A stretch of 64,000 bases of DNA from Bordetella sp. BOR01 (GTDB lineage Bacteria; Pseudomonadota; Gammaproteobacteria; Burkholderiales; Burkholderiaceae_B). The translations under genes and the position numbers were made by a program. The stretch is taken from contig NZ_JAHUWT010000004.1 in assembly GCF_019218885.1 (NCBI RefSeq), positions 372,001-436,000 on the forward strand. Direction: 5' to 3'. Below, one piece after another: positions 44,490-52,202 of this stretch (position 1 is the stretch's first letter; each line of letters opens with the position of its first letter). The notes beneath the pieces were generated by a model that was given only the letters and a program-made list of their open reading frames with translations, had not been told where the DNA came from and ran no database searches.

Positions 44490-47323
44490 GCCAGGGCCTC
44501 CAGTATGTGCCCGGGGGTGACGGGCAAGGCGGTAAACCTGTGGTCGATGGCATGGGCCAGGCCATTGACGATGGCGCCAACGATGGGAATCATCACGACT
44601 TCGGCCACCCCCTTGGGTGGGTCGGTCTCGGACAGCGGGGGCAATATGTCGGCCGTCTGCGTCCACAAAGCCACGTCGCTGGCCAGCGGCAAGTGATAGC
44701 GGTTGAAATTCCAGGTGCCATCGCCGGGGCCGTCTTCATACAAGGGCAGGTATTCGTGCAGGGCGTGCCCGATGCCCATGGCCAGCCCGCCTTGCAGCTG
44801 GCTGGATACCAGTTCGGGCGAGATCATGTTGCCGCATTCCATCAACGAATGGTGCGTAAGCAGTTCGACCTTGCCCGTGGCCTCATGCACAGCCAATTCA
44901 ACCAGCGATCCCACAGCGGTGTAGTAGGTGACGGCCGCGTTGTTGCGCTGCACGGGCGGGATGAACACCTGCGTGCGCTCGATCATGCGGTAGCCGCTGG
45001 CACCTGGTTCGCCCGCATCCTGGGCGGGGGCGGGCTGGCCGGCCCCGGCGCCATGGCGCAGCGCCAGGCCGTCCAAAGGCAGGCGCTGTACTTGGCCGTT
45101 TACCGGAAAGTCGGCCTCGGTCCACTGCCAGCGGTTGAAACCATGCACCACCGCGCCCGTTACCAGGCCCATTTCGTGCGCGCGCTGTGCCAAGCGGGCC
45201 AGCGGCAAGGGCTGCATGCCCGCACAGGTAAGCGCGCCTTCCACCCAGCGTGCATCTTCGGGCCGCACGACCAGCGGCGCGGCCTGGCCGCCGCCCAGGC
45301 CGTGCTGCCAGAAATCCAGGGCGGCGGGCCACAGGCCATGCAGAAAGACCACACGGGCCGCTTCTCGCGTCGTGTGGCCGAAATAGAAGGCCGAATTGGT
45401 GGCACTGGACGGCGACGCAAAGGCGGGGGTCCAGTGCGGGTCGCGCGACAGGGAGTCTTGTTCGTGCTGGCTTATCAAGTAGGGATCGCCGCTGGCCTGC
45501 ATCGGCAGTTCGGGCCAGTCGGTGACCGAGGTGAGCACCTGCGTGGCGGGCATGCCCAGCCATTGGACACATATCAGCGCTTGCGAAGTGCTCATGCCGG
45601 TACCGATCTCGGTGCCGCTATGGAACAGGCTGATGCGGCCCTGCGGATCGATCTCGACACGCGCGAACGACGACTCGGCCCCGGTACCGAAGTCTTTCTG
45701 CACGCAGGCGAAACCCACGCCGTAGCGCTGGCCTGGATGCTTGGCCTCGTAGTTCTTTTTCTGCACGGCCCGGCTGGTCCACAAGGGATGCCCGGCCGCC
45801 TTCCGCAGGATTTCGTCGGCCCGCACAGCGCCGGCGGGTATGGCGCCTTGCGTGTTTTTCATGCCCGACTGCAGCACGTTGCGCAAGCGGAACTCGATGG
45901 GATCGAGTTGCAGCAGTGCCGCCATTTCGTCGACCATCATCTCGGTGGCGGCCATGCTCTGCAGGGTGCCATAGCCGCGCGCCGAGCCGGCATCGATGGC
46001 GCGGCTGGCAAGGGCCACCGCCGTCAAATCGTTCTTGGGAAAATAGTAGATCGATTGCGCCGCGGTGGCGCCCACCATGGCGACCGACGGCGAGAAGTTG
46101 GCGCGGCCGCCGCCGTTGGCCTCGAAATGCCCCTGGAAAGCCTGCATCAGGCCTGTCTTGCGATCGACACCGATGCGATAGTGCATGGCGAAGGCATGGC
46201 GCTTGAGCGAGGTCTGGAACTGTTCGTAGCGATCGTTGGCGATGCGCACCGGCCGCCCCTCGCCATACAAGGCGCAGACGACCCCATAGAAGGGCATGTT
46301 GCAGTGGTCTTTCGAGCCGTAGCCCACCGTATAGCAGGGGTGCAGGAACACCTTGCGTACCGGGTAGCGCCCCTTCGCGGTCATTTCGACGGTACTCTCG
46401 GCCACTTCCTGCGGCGATTGCGTGGGCACCACCATATGCAGGGCCTGGGCGGCTGCGTCGTACCAGCAATTGGCGTTGTCGGGTTCCAGCGCGGCGGTGT
46501 CCACCGATTGGGTCTGGTAGTCGCGCTGCATGACCAGCCAGTCGGCTGGCGGCTGGTCGAGTTCGGCAGCGATCTGCCCGGCGTAGTACATGCCCTGTTC
46601 GCCCAGCTTGCCATGGTCGACGCCGTCAGGCCACACCGGCAGGTGCTTGCGCATGGTGCTGGGAAAAATGGGCGCGTCCTTCAGGCTGGAATAGACATCG
46701 TCGTCGTATCCCGTGGCCCCGCCAATGCGCACGTAGCGGAACGTGCCCCATGGATCGCGCTGCAGCGGGCCGGTGTGCTCGCCATAGCGCACTACATCGT
46801 CGCGGAACTTGAGCTTGTCTTTGGCATACCGGAAACGCACGAAGTCGTGGTAGATCAGGATGGCCACGGCATGGCCCAGATAGGCAGGCGTCTTGCCTGG
46901 CGGCAACAGCATGTCGTCGCCATAGAACGCCGGAAAGGCCAGTTGGTCGCGCGCCAGGTCTTGGGCGGTCACCATCCGGTCGGGTTTCAGGTCGGGCTCC
47001 AGTACCGACAGATCCAGGCCGGCGTAGGTCCGGTCGGCCAGGGTGGTGCGCAGGATCAGGGCATGCGATTGCTGGCGCGGCCAATTGGGCAGGTCGCGCG
47101 CGCGGATGTCGCGGGCGAAGATCTTCGAGCCCGTTACCTTGGCAATGCCGTCGATGCGAAAGCGGGCGCGGCCATCGGCGGCGTTCCATTGCACCGGTGT
47201 CAGCAATTGCTGCTCGAACAGGGCCGCATAAGCCTTGCTGCCCAGCGGGGCAACATAGATCGTCACGCCGCCAATCACTGCGGTTTTCAGGAACGAGCGG
47301 CGAGACGGGCTGGCAAGGGGCAT
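44486..47323 (-). CDS. Tat-exported molybdopterin large subunit (IorB/xanthine dehydrogenase family)
   Basis: This 945-residue large subunit of an aldehyde- or isoquinoline-type Mo hydroxylase binds the molybdopterin cofactor. A Tat signal (SRRSFLKTAVIGGVTIYVA) marks export. Typical Moco-binding stretches include VGYGSKDHCNMPFYG and FHSGTEIGTGMSTSQALICVQWLG. The size fits the single-chain IorB form. Transcription order is nucleotidyltransferase, xdhC, this gene, 2Fe-2S, cytochrome. The substrate cannot be named; aldehydes or N-heterocycles are typical. Confidence 0.92.
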   Translation of the reverse strand: MPLASPSRRSFLKTAVIGGVTIYVAPLGSKAYAALFEQQLLTPVQWNAADGRARFRIDGIAKVTGSKIFARDIRARDLPNWPRQQSHALILRTTLADRTYAGLDLSVLEPDLKPDRMVTAQDLARDQLAFPAFYGDDMLLPPGKTPAYLGHAVAILIYHDFVRFRYAKDKLKFRDDVVRYGEHTGPLQRDPWGTFRYVRIGGATGYDDDVYSSLKDAPIFPSTMRKHLPVWPDGVDHGKLGEQGMYYAGQIAAELDQPPADWLVMQRDYQTQSVDTAALEPDNANCWYDAAAQALHMVVPTQSPQEVAESTVEMTAKGRYPVRKVFLHPCYTVGYGSKDHCNMPFYGVVCALYGEGRPVRIANDRYEQFQTSLKRHAFAMHYRIGVDRKTGLMQAFQGHFEANGGGRANFSPSVAMVGATAAQSIYYFPKNDLTAVALASRAIDAGSARGYGTLQSMAATEMMVDEMAALLQLDPIEFRLRNVLQSGMKNTQGAIPAGAVRADEILRKAAGHPLWTSRAVQKKNYEAKHPGQRYGVGFACVQKDFGTGAESSFARVEIDPQGRISLFHSGTEIGTGMSTSQALICVQWLGMPATQVLTSVTDWPELPMQASGDPYLISQHEQDSLSRDPHWTPAFASPSSATNSAFYFGHTTREAARVVFLHGLWPAALDFWQHGLGGGQAAPLVVRPEDARWVEGALTCAGMQPLPLARLAQRAHEMGLVTGAVVHGFNRWQWTEADFPVNGQVQRLPLDGLALRHGAGAGQPAPAQDAGEPGASGYRMIERTQVFIPPVQRNNAAVTYYTAVGSLVELAVHEATGKVELLTHHSLMECGNMISPELVSSQLQGGLAMGIGHALHEYLPLYEDGPGDGTWNFNRYHLPLASDVALWTQTADILPPLSETDPPKGVAEVVMIPIVGAIVNGLAHAIDHRFTALPVTPGHILEALA

Positions 47324-47382
47324 TACGGCACTCCTGGTGGTGGCATCCAGAGCCGGCGCGATAATGCGCCGGGCGGGCGCGG

Positions 47383-48402
47383 CTAGGAAGCCGGATCGGC
47401 CTTGAGGTGCGGTGCTCCGCCAGGCAGGCTGCCTACATCGAGGTACGACGAGGCCTGCGCGGTGCCCAGCGAATTGCGTACCCACACCAGTTCGCCGGCT
47501 ACCGCCACGGCGATCTCGGCCGGCGTGCGGCTGGCGATGCGCAGGCCTACCGGGCCATGCAGGCGTGCGATCTGGGCATCGTCCAGGTCGAATTGGCGCA
47601 GGCGTTCGCGCCGCTTGGCCTGGTTGGGGCGCGAACCCAGCGCACCCACATAGAACGCCGGCGATTTGAGGGCTTCCAGCAAGGCCATGTCGTCGAGCTT
47701 GGGGTCGTGGGTCAGGGCAACGATGGCCGTACGTTCATCTACGCCGATTTCGAGCACAGCGTCGTCGGGCATGCTGGTCAACAGGGTGCAGTGCGGGGCA
47801 TTCCAGCCGGCGTACAGCTCTTCGCGCGGGTCGCAGACCAGCACGCGAAAATCAAGCATGGTGGCAATGCCGCACAGCGCGTGCGCGGTCTGGTTGGCGC
47901 CGATGATCAGCAGCCGCCACTGCGGGCCATACACCGCACGCAGGATCCGGCCGTCAAAATCGGGGCCGTCGGATGGCTCCGCGGGTGCCAGCGTACAGCT
48001 ACCGGTTTGCAGGTCCAGCGTGCGCGCCACCAGTCGTTGTTCGTCGATGCCGGCAAGTACGGGGTCGAGCCATTGCGCGTCAGCCAACGGTTCGACCACC
48101 AGGCGCAGCGTGCCGCCACAGGGCAGGCCGAAGCGAGCGGCCTCGTCGCCGGTCACGCCGTAGGTCACACGTTCTGGGTGGGCCGGTAGCTGGCCCGCCT
48201 GGGCCCGCGCGATCAGGTCGTCTTCGACGCAACCGCCTGACACCGAGCCGATCATGCGGCCATCGCCGCGTAGCGCCATCAGCGCGCCTGCCTGGCGGGG
48301 AGCCGAACCCCAGGTCTGTGCCACGGTGGCCAGATGTACGGCGTGGCCCTGGGCTACCCAGTCGCGCGCCTGGCGCAAGACGTCCATGTCTAGAGGATTC
48401 AT
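47383..48402 (-). CDS. XdhC/CoxI-family molybdenum cofactor insertion protein
   Basis: XdhC proteins bind molybdenum cofactor, help add the sulfido ligand and deliver it to molybdenum hydroxylases. The 339-residue protein has the XdhC N-terminal domain (LATVAQTWGSAPRQAGALMAL, IGSVSGGCVEDDL) and the C-terminal NAD-like domain (VALTHDPKLDDMALLEALKSPAFYVGALGS). It lies 59 bp upstream of the large-subunit gene it probably serves. The start at 48402 is preferred, since it overlaps the next gene by 4 bp. Confidence 0.93.
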   Translation of the reverse strand: MNPLDMDVLRQARDWVAQGHAVHLATVAQTWGSAPRQAGALMALRGDGRMIGSVSGGCVEDDLIARAQAGQLPAHPERVTYGVTGDEAARFGLPCGGTLRLVVEPLADAQWLDPVLAGIDEQRLVARTLDLQTGSCTLAPAEPSDGPDFDGRILRAVYGPQWRLLIIGANQTAHALCGIATMLDFRVLVCDPREELYAGWNAPHCTLLTSMPDDAVLEIGVDERTAIVALTHDPKLDDMALLEALKSPAFYVGALGSRPNQAKRRERLRQFDLDDAQIARLHGPVGLRIASRTPAEIAVAVAGELVWVRNSLGTAQASSYLDVGSLPGGAPHLKADPAS

Positions 48403-49028
48403 CCGGAAGTGTTTCCTGTGAGCAGGTCTTGGGGGGTATCGATGTCGTGCAATATACCGGCGTCGTCGCACTCGACTTCCAGGGCGCCATGGCGTTGCAG
48501 CAGGCCGCGTGCGCCGGTGTCCCCGTCAAGCTCGGCCAGATCGGGCAGGTAGTTCCCGCCGAACACCACAGGGTGGCCGCGCCGGCCCTGGCGTACCGGT
48601 ACGACGATGCGGTCGCTGGCCGCCTGTTGCAGCAACAGGCGCAGCGTATCGGGCCGCAGCCAGGGCATGTCAGCCAGCGCGACCACGCAGCCGGGCAGCT
48701 GGCCGGCGGGGGCGGGGCGCGTCAAAAGATGCCGGGCAGCCGCGGCCAGCGACACGCCCATGCCACGCGGTGCCGGCGGTGCTTGCAAGAGGGCGCAGCC
48801 CAGTCGGGCGAGCAGGGCGGGAAGCTCGGGCGGCCGATCGGCCACCACGGCGATGGTGTCGGGCAGGACAGCCACCAGCGTGCCGGCGCTGGCCTGCGCC
48901 ACGGCACGGCCGTCAGGCAGGCGGGCCAGCAGCTTGTGCGCCGATTCGCGCACGGCGCGGTAGCGCAGGCCTTCGCCCGCCGCCAGCAAAACGCCCACGC
49001 AATGATGCACTGACGAAGTCGAGGACAC
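48399..49028 (-). CDS. Molybdenum cofactor nucleotidyltransferase (MocA/MobA-like)
   Basis: This 209-residue nucleotidyltransferase has the N-terminal VGVLLAAGEGLRY motif and the Asp-containing ALADMPWLRP motif that is characteristic of MobA/MocA enzymes, which add CMP or GMP to molybdopterin. Its place next to xdhC and a hydroxylase that should carry the cytosine-dinucleotide form favours a MocA-type CTP-specific role. It is the first gene of the operon and is translationally coupled to xdhC. Confidence 0.85.
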   Translation of the reverse strand: MSSTSSVHHCVGVLLAAGEGLRYRAVRESAHKLLARLPDGRAVAQASAGTLVAVLPDTIAVVADRPPELPALLARLGCALLQAPPAPRGMGVSLAAAARHLLTRPAPAGQLPGCVVALADMPWLRPDTLRLLLQQAASDRIVVPVRQGRRGHPVVFGGNYLPDLAELDGDTGARGLLQRHGALEVECDDAGILHDIDTPQDLLTGNTSG

Positions 49029-49167
49029 TATCCCTTCCGTAACCTGGATCTGGGTCCGAGGTTATGCCCGGGTGCCGGGCAACGTCAAGCCGGTTTGTAC
49101 CGCTGCGGGCCCTGTTCTTCCGGGTTGATATCGACTCGATAGGCCGCCTGCCGGCCTAGTGCCAGGA

Positions 49168-49202
49168 GCGTTTAACAAGCGTTGAATCGATTGCAGGGAA
49201 TG
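49168..49202 (+). promoter_or_regulatory. Conserved upstream block of the first MXKDX gene
   Basis: The 35-nt sequence starting GCGTTTAACAAGCGTTGAAT and ending GCAGGGAATG matches 32 of 35 positions of the minus-strand block 55592-55626. The element includes an inverted repeat, less perfect here than in the other copy, and ends 195 bp before the start codon. GGGAAT could be an alternative-sigma -35 box. Confidence 0.6.
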
Positions 49203-49361
49203 ACTCGGCTTTTACGACTTCGTTAAACAGCACATAAACGAGCGATTCCTAAGATGCTTCCAACCACCCGAAATCGTGATCTCTCGGTCAGGCGGGGCGG
49301 TTGAGGAATATGTAACTTGTGTCATGCCGACCGCCAATCGGGGCGGCGGCAAATTCAGGCC

Positions 49362-49376
49362 CGCGGCTGTGCCGCG
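49362..49376 (+). promoter_or_regulatory. GC-rich leader stem-loop of the first MXKDX gene
   Basis: CGCGGC and GCCGCG form a perfect 6-bp stem with a TGT loop, 21 nt before the ATG and just before the AGGAGAGG ribosome-binding site. The same hairpin type occurs at the other two MXKDX genes. Confidence 0.6.
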
Positions 49377-49397
49377 ACAAACAGGAGAGGTTTCACC

Positions 49398-49637
49398 ATG
49401 AAGAAAAGCGCAATCTATGCAGTTTCGATGTGCCTGGCCCTGGCGGCCGGCGGCGCCTATGCCGGCAATGGCATGCCCAAGAACGACATGAAGAAGGCTG
49501 CCATTTCCCATGACAGCACGTTCAAAGGCTACATGAAGAAAGCTGGCCTGTCCCACGACGGCATGTCCAAGGCCGACATGAAGAAGGCTGGCCTGTCCCG
49601 CGACGGCATGTCCAAGGCCGACATGAAGAAGGCTTGA
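49398..49637 (+). CDS. Secreted pentapeptide MXKDX-repeat protein, copy 1
   Basis: The 79-residue product has a 22-residue signal peptide (MKKSAIYAVSMCLALAAGGAYA). The mature part repeats DGMSK/ADMKK units (for example AGLSHDGMSKADMKK), matching the MXKDX-repeat family that I know only as a protein of unknown function. Seven of about 57 mature residues are Met. It starts behind CAGGAGAGG. It is convergent with msrA and belongs with copies 2 and 3 by sequence, signal peptide and leader. Confidence 0.85.
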   Translation: MKKSAIYAVSMCLALAAGGAYAGNGMPKNDMKKAAISHDSTFKGYMKKAGLSHDGMSKADMKKAGLSRDGMSKADMKKA

Positions 49638-49665
49638 AAAAAAGTCGCCTGTGACAGCATGACCC

Positions 49666-49700
49666 CGGCGGCGCCGGCCTGAAAATGGCCGGCGCCGCCG
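49666..49700. terminator. Strong hairpin between MXKDX copy 1 and msrA
   Basis: A perfect 14-bp GC stem (CGGCGGCGCCGGCC and GGCCGGCGCCGCCG) with a 7-nt loop lies between two convergent genes. It lacks a T-tract on either strand, so it may work as a bidirectional Rho-assisted terminator or mRNA stabiliser. Confidence 0.6.
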
Positions 49701-49705
49701 ACGTG

Positions 49706-50452
49706 TCAGCCGCCCACCAGCACCGGCTTTGTACGGTAGCGGTCGGCAAATACCCTGGCCAGGTTCTCGACTTTGGGCTGATCGTTGATCACGATGTACA
49801 GGCTGTCCGGGTGCCGTATCAGGTAGTCCTGGTGATAGTCCTCGGCCGAATAGAAACCCTGCAGAGTTTCGACGGTGGTTGCCAGCGGACGCGGATACGC
49901 GCCCGATCGGTCGAGCTGGGCGATGTAGGCCTCGGCCACCCGCCGCTGGGCGGGGTCGGTCGGGAAAATGGCCGACCGGTACTGGGTGCCCACATCCGGC
50001 CCCTGCCGGTTGCGCTGGGTGGGGTCGTGCACGACCGAAAAAAAGATCTGCAGTAATTGCCCATAGGTGACGCGGTTGGGGTCGTAGGTAACCTGCACGG
50101 CTTCGGCGTGTCCGGTGTGCCCGCCGCTGACCGTGTCGTAACTCGCCGTGGCGGCGCTGCCGCCCGCGTAACCCGACAGGGCCTGTGTGACGCCGTCGAC
50201 ATGCTGGAATACCGCCTGCACACCCCAGAAACAGCCACCGGCCAGCACGGCGGTGGCGGTCCGGGCGTCGCCAGCGGGCAGGTCGGCCACGGGCGGCGGG
50301 ATTTCGAAGGCAGTCTCGGCTGCCCGGCCAGGCGCCTGCAAGGCAAACCAGGCGGTAGCCGCCACCAGGCCCGCTGCCGCCAGCTTCAGGCAGGCAGTGC
50401 GGCGGGAAGGAGAATCAAGCGGCACGGCTTGCCCGGCACGTGGGGATTTCAT
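49706..50452 (-). CDS. msrA: Exported methionine sulfoxide reductase A
   Basis: MsrA reduces the S-epimer of methionine sulfoxide. The 248-residue protein has the catalytic GGCFWG motif with Cys74 and the family VVHDPTQRNRQGPDVGTQYRSAIF. Unusually for MsrA it carries an N-terminal export signal, with a Tat-like SRRTACLK at residues 16-23 and a hydrophobic stretch, so it should act in the periplasm. It is the last gene of the operon that also holds msrB, the MXKDX gene, the Moco enzyme and cytochrome b561. Confidence 0.93.
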   Translation of the reverse strand: MKSPRAGQAVPLDSPSRRTACLKLAAAGLVAATAWFALQAPGRAAETAFEIPPPVADLPAGDARTATAVLAGGCFWGVQAVFQHVDGVTQALSGYAGGSAATASYDTVSGGHTGHAEAVQVTYDPNRVTYGQLLQIFFSVVHDPTQRNRQGPDVGTQYRSAIFPTDPAQRRVAEAYIAQLDRSGAYPRPLATTVETLQGFYSAEDYHQDYLIRHPDSLYIVINDQPKVENLARVFADRYRTKPVLVGG

Positions 50453-50475
50453 ACGGGAGCTCCTTGGGTCGTCTA

Positions 50476-50979
50476 TTAAGTAGCCGCGGCCGCGAATGCC
50501 AGGGCCAGGCCATTCATGCAATAGCGCAATCCGGTGGGCTTGGGGCCATCGTCGAAGACATGGCCCAGGTGCCCGCCGCAGCGGCCGCAATGCACGGCGG
50601 TGCGCACCATGCCAAAGCTGCGATCGCGCGTGGTGCCGATGGCATGCGGCAGCGGTTGCCAGAAACTGGGCCAGCCGGTGCCGCTATCGAACTTGGCTGC
50701 CGACGAGAACAACACCTGCCCGCAGCCCGCGCAGGCATAGGTGCCATCGCGATGCTCATCGTCCAGCGGGCTGGAATAGGGCCGCTCGGTGCCGGCTTGG
50801 CGCAGCACGCCATACTGCGCCGGCGTCAGCAGCGCGCGCCATTCGGCATCGCTGTGTGTGACGGCAAAGGCCTGCTGCGCCGCGCGCGCCTGCCCGCGAG
50901 GGCCGGCCAGGGCTCCGAATAATCCAGCCAGGGCAGCGCCGCCGCCCGCGGCCAGGAACAGCCTGCGAGTCGATTTCAT
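50476..50979 (-). CDS. msrB: Exported methionine sulfoxide reductase B
   Basis: MsrB reduces the R-epimer of methionine sulfoxide. The 167-residue product has two zinc-binding CxxC pairs (Cys83/Cys86 in CAGCG and Cys131/Cys134 in [10 protein letters not shown]) and the catalytic Cys154 in [10 protein letters not shown] Tat-like signal [11 protein letters not shown] at the N-terminus indicates export, which is unusual and parallels msrA, 23 bp downstream. GGAG precedes the ATG at 50979. The pair covers both MetO epimers in the same compartment. Confidence 0.94.
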   Translation of the reverse strand: MKSTRRLFLAAGGGAALAGLFGALAGPRGQARAAQQAFAVTHSDAEWRALLTPAQYGVLRQAGTERPYSSPLDDEHRDGTYACAGCGQVLFSSAAKFDSGTGWPSFWQPLPHAIGTTRDRSFGMVRTAVHCGRCGGHLGHVFDDGPKPTGLRYCMNGLALAFAAAAT

Positions 50980-51036
50980 GATCCGCTCCATAATGGCCAG
51001 CATGGCCTGCATACGGCGGGCCGCGCGGCCGGGGAC

Positions 51037-51351
51037 TTATTTCTTCATACCGTCCTTCGACATGCCGTCCTTCGACATGCCGTCTTTCGACATGCCGTCC
51101 TTCGACATGCCGTCCTTCGACATGCCGCCGTGGGACATCCCGTCCTTGGCCATCCCGTCCTTCTTCATGCCGTCCTTGGCCATGCCCTGGTGCCTGGCCA
51201 TGTTGTCTTTGCTCATGCCATCCTTGGACATCGAGCTCTTGGACATACCATCCTTGCTCATTCCGTCCTTGCTCATTGCGTCGGCCGCATAGGCACCGCC
51301 TGCGGCCAGCGCCAGGCACATCGAGACAGCATAGATCGCGTGTTTCTTCAT
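51037..51351 (-). CDS. Secreted pentapeptide MXKDX-repeat protein, copy 2
   Basis: The 104-residue product has a signal peptide almost identical to copy 1 (MKKHAIYAVSMCLALAAGGAYA). The mature part consists of about sixteen pentapeptides DGMSK or close variants, so about one residue in five is Met and most others are Lys, Asp, Gly and Ser. This looks like a disordered, oxidisable, highly charged chain. The gene sits inside the operon between the Moco enzyme and msrB, a strong context hint for its role in methionine oxidation. Confidence 0.88.
   Translation of the reverse strand: MKKHAIYAVSMCLALAAGGAYAADAMSKDGMSKDGMSKSSMSKDGMSKDNMARHQGMAKDGMKKDGMAKDGMSHGGMSKDGMSKDGMSKDGMSKDGMSKDGMKK
51051..51125 (-). 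repeat. Five tandem 15-bp coding repeats
   Basis: On the plus strand the unit CGTCCTTCGACATGC is repeated five times with a single base difference in the third copy (51051-51125), and diverged copies continue to about 51185. They encode DGMSK repeats of the MXKDX protein. The number of copies could vary by slippage without a frameshift. Confidence 0.95.
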
Positions 51352-51371
51352 GATGAAATCTCCAGATTGTT

Positions 51372-51384
51372 GCGGCATGGCCGC
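51372..51384 (-). promoter_or_regulatory. GC-rich leader stem-loop of the second MXKDX gene
   Basis: GCGGC and GCCGC form a 5-bp stem with a 3-nt loop, 21 nt before the ATG at 51351. It lies between the stop of the molybdoenzyme gene and the start of the MXKDX gene, so it is inside the operon transcript rather than in a promoter. Confidence 0.6.
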
Positions 51385-51398
51385 GGGGTGAAAAGGCA

Positions 51399-52190
51399 TC
51401 AACTGCCACCGAACCAGTTGTATCCCTGGTCTTCCCAATAGCCACCGGGAAATGTGTCGGTGACGTAGATGGCCTGGATATGCTTGGGATTCTTGTAGCC
51501 AAGCTTGGTCGGCATGCGCAGCTTCATGGGAAAACCGTATTCGGGCGGCAGCGGCTGGCCGTCGTAGGTCAGGGCCAGCAGGGTTTGGGGGTGCAGCGCG
51601 GTAGGCATGTCGATACTGGTGTAGTAATCATCGGAGCACTTGAAGCCCACATACTTGGCCTGCAGGTCGGCGCCAACCTGCCGCAGGAAGTCCGAGAACC
51701 GCACGCCGCCCCATTTGCCGATGGCGCTCCAGCCTTCTACGCAGATGTGGCGCGTAACCTGGTCCACCTGCGCCATCGTCCGAAGCTGCGCCAGGCGCCA
51801 TGGGCGCTTGTCGGCCACTCGTCCGGCAAGTTCCAGCCGAAAGCCGGCCTCATCCACCTGCGGCACGTCCTCAATGCCGTAATAGGCATTGAACGGAAAT
51901 GGCCGCGTGATCATCGATTCGGGGTAGGTGGGAGCCAGTTGGCCGGGATCGAAAATCCATCCCTGCACCCGGTCGTTCAAGCGCGATACGGCGGCCAGGG
52001 CCTGTTCGACACTGTCGTTGTCGCTGAGACTGCAGCCCGATAGCATGGCCAGCCCGCCCAGCGTCAAGGTGCGTTGCAGGAATGCGCGGCGGGCGGGCTG
52101 CTCGATACGCGGGGCAAGCAGCTTGCGCGCTTCCTGCACGATGGCGGGGCCGTCCAGGCCGGGAATAGCGGGGGGTTTGCGCGTGGCCAT
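51399..52190 (-). CDS. Sulfite-oxidase-family molybdopterin enzyme, Tat-exported lipoprotein
   Basis: The 263-residue protein is of the sulfite oxidase/MsrP fold, with the Moco-ligating Cys150 in HICVEGWSAIGKWGG. A Tat motif (ARRAFLQ, residues 33-39) and lipobox LSGC with Cys53 suggest a membrane-anchored lipoprotein facing the periplasm. The N-terminal 30 residues before the Tat motif are unusually long. It is similar in size and fold to MsrP (YedY), a periplasmic MetO reductase, but its partner here is a b561-type cytochrome, not MsrQ. MetO reduction is inferred from context. Confidence 0.85.
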   Translation of the reverse strand: MATRKPPAIPGLDGPAIVQEARKLLAPRIEQPARRAFLQRTLTLGGLAMLSGCSLSDNDSVEQALAAVSRLNDRVQGWIFDPGQLAPTYPESMITRPFPFNAYYGIEDVPQVDEAGFRLELAGRVADKRPWRLAQLRTMAQVDQVTRHICVEGWSAIGKWGGVRFSDFLRQVGADLQAKYVGFKCSDDYYTSIDMPTALHPQTLLALTYDGQPLPPEYGFPMKLRMPTKLGYKNPKHIQAIYVTDTFPGGYWEDQGYNWFGGS

Positions 52191-52202
52191 CCTGATGGTT
52201 CC

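Larger units (their letters stand above)
49029..49397. other. Intergenic region between the Moco operon and the first MXKDX gene
   Basis: No gene is apparent. It should hold the divergent promoters of the nucleotidyltransferase operon and the MXKDX gene. A 35-bp block (49168-49202) is nearly identical to one upstream of the third MXKDX gene, and a GC-rich stem-loop lies just before the ribosome-binding site. Confidence 0.65.

Noticed and set aside
44507-47386. 959-codon plus-strand open frame opposite the molybdopterin large subunit
   Set aside because: Shadow of a well-supported minus-strand gene with Tat signal and Moco motifs; the antisense product has no recognisable features.
49706-50979. 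Annotating msrA and msrB as cytoplasmic
   Set aside because: Both have N-terminal Arg-Arg signals with hydrophobic stretches that start behind plausible ribosome-binding sites, so export is the better reading.
51051-51185. 15-bp tandem repeats as a CRISPR array
   Set aside because: The units are directly adjacent, without spacers, and encode the MXKDX pentapeptides.
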